DNA from: Permianibacter fluminis
Lineage (GTDB): Bacteria; Pseudomonadota; Gammaproteobacteria; Enterobacterales; Permianibacteraceae
Direction of reading: 5' to 3'
DNA length: 64,000 nt
NCBI RefSeq assembly: GCF_013179735.1
Contig: NZ_JABMEG010000001.1
Span: forward strand, 3,410,001 to 3,474,000
Shown: positions 60,233 to 64,000 of the stretch, one piece after another
Layout: the number at the start of each line of letters is the position of its first letter
How positions within the stretch are numbered: the stretch's first letter is position 1
Position numbers and translations under genes: made by a program
The notes under the pieces: model-generated
Database searches by the model: none
Seen by the model: only the letters and a program-made list of their open reading frames with translations
What the model was told of the DNA's origin: nothing

Positions 60233-62044
60233 TCAACTGCCGATTTGCTCCACCGGTGGCGCTGCCTTGATGACTTCATCGATGGTGGTCAAGCCGCCGG
60301 CCACTTTGTAGGCGCCGCTGATGCGCAACATTTGCGTTCCATCTTTCAGGCCCTGCTCGCGCAGCGGTCCAACATCGCAGCCCGGCTTGATCAGGCGCTG
60401 CAATGCCGGTGTCAGGATCATCAGCTCGTAAATACCTTGGCGACCACGATATCCGGTGTCGCGGCATTCATGACAACCTTTCGGTTCGTAAATGGTTTCC
60501 GGCATCGGCACATTGAAAGGATGCACCAACTCCTGCCATTTCTTGGGATCGGCTTTGACTTCCTGCTTGCAATGCGGGCACAGCGTTCGCACCAGTCGCT
60601 GCGCCATGACGCCCAGCACGGTCGCATTGATCATGTACGGCGGCACGCCGATATCGATCAAGCGGGTGATGGCGGTTGCAGCGTCATTGGTGTGCAAGGT
60701 GGACAACACAAGGTGGCCAGTCAGCGACGCCTGAATGGCCATCTCGGCCGTTTCCAGATCGCGGATTTCGCCGATCATGATGATGTCCGGATCCTGACGC
60801 AGCAGCGCCCGGACACCGGTCGCAAAGGTCACATCGATATCGTGATTGACCTGCATCTGGTTGAACGAACCTTCCACCATTTCGATCGGGTCTTCCACCG
60901 TACAGACGTTCACCTCCGGTTGTGCCAGATGCTTCAACGACGTGTACAGCGTGGTGGTTTTACCGGAACCGGTCGGGCCGGTTACCAGCACGATACCGGT
61001 GTTGTTGCTGATGAGCTGCAGCCATTTCTTTTCTGTCTGCCGCTCAAGGCCCAGTTCGGCAAACTGCCGCACCAGCACACCGGGGTCAAAAATACGCGCG
61101 ACCAGTTTTTCACCGAATGCTGTGGGCAAAGTCGACAAGCGCAACTCGACTTCCAGGCCGTCCGGTGTTCGTGACTTGATCCGACCGTCCTGCGGTTTAC
61201 GCTTTTCTGCCACGTCCATGCGGCCGAGAATCTTGAAGCGCGCAAGCACGGCCTGACCGATGGCAGCCGGCAAGTCGTACACTTTTTGCAGCACGCCGTC
61301 GATGCGGAAACGGATAAAAGATTTTTCCCGACGCGGCTCCATATGGATATCAGAAGCCCGCTGATCAAACGCGTATTGCAGCAACCAGTCGACGATCCGG
61401 ACGATGTGCTGATCATTGGCGTCGACCTCGCCGGCACGGCTCAAATCGATCAGTTGCTCGAAGTTGCCAACCTTGGATTCGCTGCCCTCCTGATTGGCGC
61501 CTTTGACCGAGCGCGACAGCTGATAAAACTCGGTTTGATAGCGCTTGATCGCAACCGGGCTCGCCAGCACCAAGCGGATATCCTTGCGGATGGTGTGCTG
61601 CAGGGTCGGGACCCAGCTGGTGACTTTCGGTTCCGAGGTGGCAATGATGACAAAATTTTCACCGACCTCGACACAGAGAATTTTGTGCCGCTGGGCAAAC
61701 TGCAGCGACATCACCGAGGTCACAGCATCGACGTTGATCTTCAGCGGGTCGAGCCGGTAGTACGGCATGCCGGCCTTGGTCGCGACCCATTCGGTCAGGT
61801 ATTCCGGCGACAGAATGTGGTGCGGCGCTGGTACGGTTTTCAGATCGAGTTTGGCGATCTGGGCAATGGCCGGTTCGGCACTGGCGCCAGCGGAACGAAC
61901 CCGCAGCTTGGCCGTTTGCAATTGCTGATCGTTGAGCAAGCCTTCCCGATGCAAGGCGTCCAGTAACTCGATCGTCTGGATCGGTCGATCCTTGTTTGCA
62001 ACCGCCTCTTTGCCCATGCCTGCTCGCTCGTTCTTGTCGTTCAT
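60233..62044 (-). CDS. GspE/PilB-type secretion ATPase
   Basis: 603 residues from ATG 62044. An N-terminal T2SSE-N/MshEN-like domain (about 20-200) is followed by the ATPase: Walker A GPTGSGKTTTLYTSL, Asp box and Walker B EIRDLETAEMAIQASLTGHLV, His box LSTLHTNDAATAI, and the tetracysteine zinc site CPHC...CHEC of GspE/PilB/MshE. It powers assembly of type II secretion pseudopili or type IV pili from the cytoplasm. No other gsp, pil or msh gene is in the window, so which machine it serves is open. Confidence 0.9.
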   Translation of the reverse strand: MNDKNERAGMGKEAVANKDRPIQTIELLDALHREGLLNDQQLQTAKLRVRSAGASAEPAIAQIAKLDLKTVPAPHHILSPEYLTEWVATKAGMPYYRLDPLKINVDAVTSVMSLQFAQRHKILCVEVGENFVIIATSEPKVTSWVPTLQHTIRKDIRLVLASPVAIKRYQTEFYQLSRSVKGANQEGSESKVGNFEQLIDLSRAGEVDANDQHIVRIVDWLLQYAFDQRASDIHMEPRREKSFIRFRIDGVLQKVYDLPAAIGQAVLARFKILGRMDVAEKRKPQDGRIKSRTPDGLEVELRLSTLPTAFGEKLVARIFDPGVLVRQFAELGLERQTEKKWLQLISNNTGIVLVTGPTGSGKTTTLYTSLKHLAQPEVNVCTVEDPIEMVEGSFNQMQVNHDIDVTFATGVRALLRQDPDIIMIGEIRDLETAEMAIQASLTGHLVLSTLHTNDAATAITRLIDIGVPPYMINATVLGVMAQRLVRTLCPHCKQEVKADPKKWQELVHPFNVPMPETIYEPKGCHECRDTGYRGRQGIYELMILTPALQRLIKPGCDVGPLREQGLKDGTQMLRISGAYKVAGGLTTIDEVIKAAPPVEQIGS

Positions 62045-62073
62045 ATCAGTATGATGGAACCGGAGCGGCGATG

Positions 62074-62793
62074 TTATGCCTGCTCCAGCAAATCCTTGAT
62101 TACCACACCGGCCACGGTCAGACCAAAGATAGCCGGCATGTAGCTGATGGTGCCATTGACCGCGCGGGCCCGGCCAATCGAGGTCGGCTCCGGTGGTAGC
62201 GGATCGCGCGGGTGCTCCAGCGAATACACGGCCTTGATGCCTTTCTTGACACCCATCCGCCGCAGCCGCCGCCGGACGTGCTTGGCCAGCGTGCACATTT
62301 CGGTATCGCGGATATCACCGACCCGAATCAGGGTCGGATCCAGCTTGTTGCCAGCGCCCATTGAGCTGATCACTGGTCGGCCGTTATCAAATGCCGCTTT
62401 CAGATAGTTGACCTTGCTGTTCAGGCTGTCAATGGCGTCAATCACGTAATCAAATGGCTGCAGCATGAAAGCCGGCATGTTCTCAGCCTTCAGGAACTCC
62501 TTGATGACATTGAGCTTGCAAGTCGGGTTGATGTCGAGAATCCGCGCCGCCATCACATCGGCCTTGTACAGACCCACGGTCGAGTTCAGCGCCACCAATT
62601 GCCGGTTCAAGTTGGAAGCCGCCACCACATCGTGATCAATGATGGTCAGTTCGCCGATGCCACTGCGCGCCAACGCTTCGGCGGCAAAAGAGCCGACACC
62701 GCCAAGCCCGGCGAGGCAAACATGCTTGTTTTGCAAGCGGGCGATGCCTTCGTCGCCAACCAGAATATGGGTACGTTGAAACAGACCGTCCAT
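62074..62793 (-). CDS. tcdA: tRNA threonylcarbamoyladenosine dehydratase
   Basis: E1-like enzyme that cyclises t6A to ct6A at position 37 of ANN-decoding tRNAs. 239 residues; adenylate motif LAGLGGVGSFAAEALARSG, IIDHDVVAASNLNRQ, DAIDSLNSKVNYL, and the C-terminal TcdA block SLEHPRDPLPPEPTSIGRAR and NGTISYMPAIFGLTVAGVVI. Ends 29 bp before the GspE start. Confidence 0.94.
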   Translation of the reverse strand: MDGLFQRTHILVGDEGIARLQNKHVCLAGLGGVGSFAAEALARSGIGELTIIDHDVVAASNLNRQLVALNSTVGLYKADVMAARILDINPTCKLNVIKEFLKAENMPAFMLQPFDYVIDAIDSLNSKVNYLKAAFDNGRPVISSMGAGNKLDPTLIRVGDIRDTEMCTLAKHVRRRLRRMGVKKGIKAVYSLEHPRDPLPPEPTSIGRARAVNGTISYMPAIFGLTVAGVVIKDLLEQA

Positions 62794-62862
62794 AACGACT
62801 CTCTATCAGTATTGAGTACGATTCAGAAACGAAACGCCCGCCACGGCGGACTTTTCATGAGG

Positions 62863-63630
62863 TTACAAACGCAACGCCTGCCGCGCATTGGCGCTGGTGA
62901 CAGCCGCGATCTGCTCCGCCGGCTCCGGCCGCAGCGCGCACAGGGCGCGAAAATTGCCGACCAACGCCAACGGCGAATTATGCGGCTCGGGCCAATCGGC
63001 CGGCTTCATGTCCGGCGCATCGGTTTCCAGCACGATCGCATCAAGCGGCAAACTCGCCGCCAGTTTGCGCACGCGCGTGGCGCTGTCATAGGTCATCACA
63101 CCACCGAAGCCGAGCTTGAAACCGAGTTTGATGAACTCGCGCGCCTGTTCCGCGCTGCCAGCAAACGCATGAACGATGCCACCTTGCGTAAATTTGCGCC
63201 GCTTCAGGGTGGCGATGGTCGCATCATGCGAGCGTCGCACATGCAGGATCACCGGCAAATGGGCCTGTTCGGCCACCGCAAGCTGCGCCTCGAACAGTTG
63301 CTGTTGCCGCTCCCGATCCAGCGTTTCGACAAAATAATCGAGACCGATTTCACCGATGGCGCATGGCCGCTCGCGCTGTACCCACGTCGCCAGATCGGCA
63401 ATCTGCGCCGGCCCATGTTCATCGAGATAAATGGGATGCAGACCGAGCGCCAGCGCCAGCATCGGCCGCGACCGCACAAACGCCACCAATGCCGGCCAGC
63501 GCGCCGCTGTCGTTGCCGGCACCACAATGCGGCTGATGCCTTCGGCAGCACAGCGCGCCAGCAGCGCATCGGCATCGTCGCTGAGCGGCGGATAGTCGAG
63601 ATGGCAGTGACTGTCGATCAGTTGCAGCAT
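62863..63630 (-). CDS. TatD-family metal-dependent hydrolase
   Basis: 255 residues with DSHCHLDYPPLSDD at the N-terminus, the metal ligands in ALGLHPIYLD, AIGEIGLDYFVETLDRERQQQLFEAQLAVAE cut here, VILHVRRSHD, GIVHAFAGSAEQAREF and ETDAPDMKP. TatD proteins act as 3'-5' DNases in DNA repair or quality control. The C-terminal ending NPLALVGNFRALCALR is usual. Between prfC and tcdA on the same strand. Confidence 0.92.
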   Translation of the reverse strand: MLQLIDSHCHLDYPPLSDDADALLARCAAEGISRIVVPATTAARWPALVAFVRSRPMLALALGLHPIYLDEHGPAQIADLATWVQRERPCAIGEIGLDYFVETLDRERQQQLFEAQLAVAEQAHLPVILHVRRSHDATIATLKRRKFTQGGIVHAFAGSAEQAREFIKLGFKLGFGGVMTYDSATRVRKLAASLPLDAIVLETDAPDMKPADWPEPHNSPLALVGNFRALCALRPEPAEQIAAVTSANARQALRL

Positions 63631-63663
63631 GTGAGAACAATGCCTTCCTGCTCAATGAGGACC

Positions 63664-63722
63664 GTGGGAGCGGCTTTAGCCGCGACATGGTGAAAACACG
63701 TCGCGGCTAAAGCCGCTCCAAC
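63664..63722. repeat. REP-like hairpin between prfC and tatD
   Basis: GTGGGAGCGGCTTTAGCCGC and its reverse complement GCGGCTAAAGCCGCTCCAAC (one mismatch) around a short centre. A sequence variant of the family seen at 34579 and 38985. Confidence 0.85.
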
Positions 63723-63731
63723 ATTTCGGGC

Positions 63732-64000
63732 TCAACCGTGCTCGCGGGTCTCGTAGAATTTGATATCCGGGTAGCGTTCCATGGTCAGCCGCAGGTTCAC
63801 CATGGTCGGCGCCAGATAGGTCAGATTGTCGGCATTGTCGAGCGCCAGATTGTCGAAGCACTTCTCTTTGAACTCTTCGAGTTTTTTCTCGTTGTCGCAG
63901 CGCACCCACCGGGCCGTGCTGACACTGATTTGCTCATAAGCCGCTTCAACGCTGTATTCACCTTTCAAGCGATAGGCCACCACATCAAATTGCAGCAGAC
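63732..64000 (-). CDS. prfC: Peptide chain release factor 3, C-terminal part (window edge)
   Basis: The last 88 or so residues of RF3, a GTPase that recycles RF1 and RF2. The frame is open to the right edge ([22 protein letters not shown]) and ends [11 protein letters not shown]. The segments [15 protein letters not shown] and [22 protein letters not shown] match RF3 C-termini. The gene starts beyond the window. Confidence 0.93.
   Translation of the reverse strand, partial: LLQFDVVAYRLKGEYSVEAAYEQISVSTARWVRCDNEKKLEEFKEKCFDNLALDNADNLTYLAPTMVNLRLTMERYPDIKFYETREHG

Overview
The window looks like the chromosome of a free-living gammaproteobacterium of moderately high GC. The core blocks are gammaproteobacterial: purC / MBL hydrolase / bamC / dapA on one strand facing gcvR / bcp / phoH, then tusA and bepA; arsC-wrbA-DUF2069; GlnS; RF3. 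I cannot name the genus. Genes are densely packed, many with ATGA or GTGA overlaps. I see no rRNA, tRNA, CRISPR array, prophage or intact insertion sequence.

Layout. 1-8.2 kb: housekeeping genes (purine and lysine synthesis, outer-membrane assembly, peroxiredoxin, PhoH ATPase, TusA, BepA). 8.1-10.2 kb: a membrane PAS/GAF sensor with no visible output domain. 10.3-20.6 kb: a ten-gene minus-strand operon encoding an ExbB/TolQ protein, two ExbD/TolR proteins, a TonB-like protein with an AgmX/PglI-type tail, three TPR envelope proteins, two small secreted proteins and the flavin transferase ApbE. Its composition recalls the Agl/Glt machinery of Myxococcus, and it is my best candidate for an undescribed system. 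20.8-28.2 kb: a TlpA-like lipoprotein, a large possible PilZ protein, YihY, ArsC, WrbA, DUF2069, a chemoreceptor and a secreted protein. 28.3-31.0 kb: aroC and a divergent aroA.

31.2-38.9 kb: a complete histidine operon behind a promoter, a leader peptide with six consecutive His codons and an attenuator. Gene order and fusions are unusual: hisG, hisC fused to a HAD phosphatase, hisB, hisH, hisF, a HisA-HisI-HisE trifunctional fusion, hisD. The ten steps are covered only if the HAD domain is the histidinol-phosphate phosphatase. A roughly 200-bp MITE-like element sits inside the operon.

39.1-42.8 kb: a universal stress protein behind a near-perfect FNR/ANR box, an acetyltransferase, and two uncharacterised proteins. 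42.9-51.3 kb: a complete tryptophan operon (aroF-trpE-trpG-trpD-trpCF-trpB-trpA, minus strand) preceded by two tandem Trp leader peptides, each containing WRWWW and each followed by its own terminator. 51.4-55.3 kb: an SPFH / DUF4177 / hydrolase / ribbon-helix-helix operon, and a secreted solenoid-like repeat protein. 55.5-64 kb: glnS, an extremely acidic small protein, a hypothetical protein, an FAD oxidoreductase, an orphan GspE-type ATPase, tcdA, tatD and the 3' end of prfC. REP-like hairpins of one related family occur between genes at four places.
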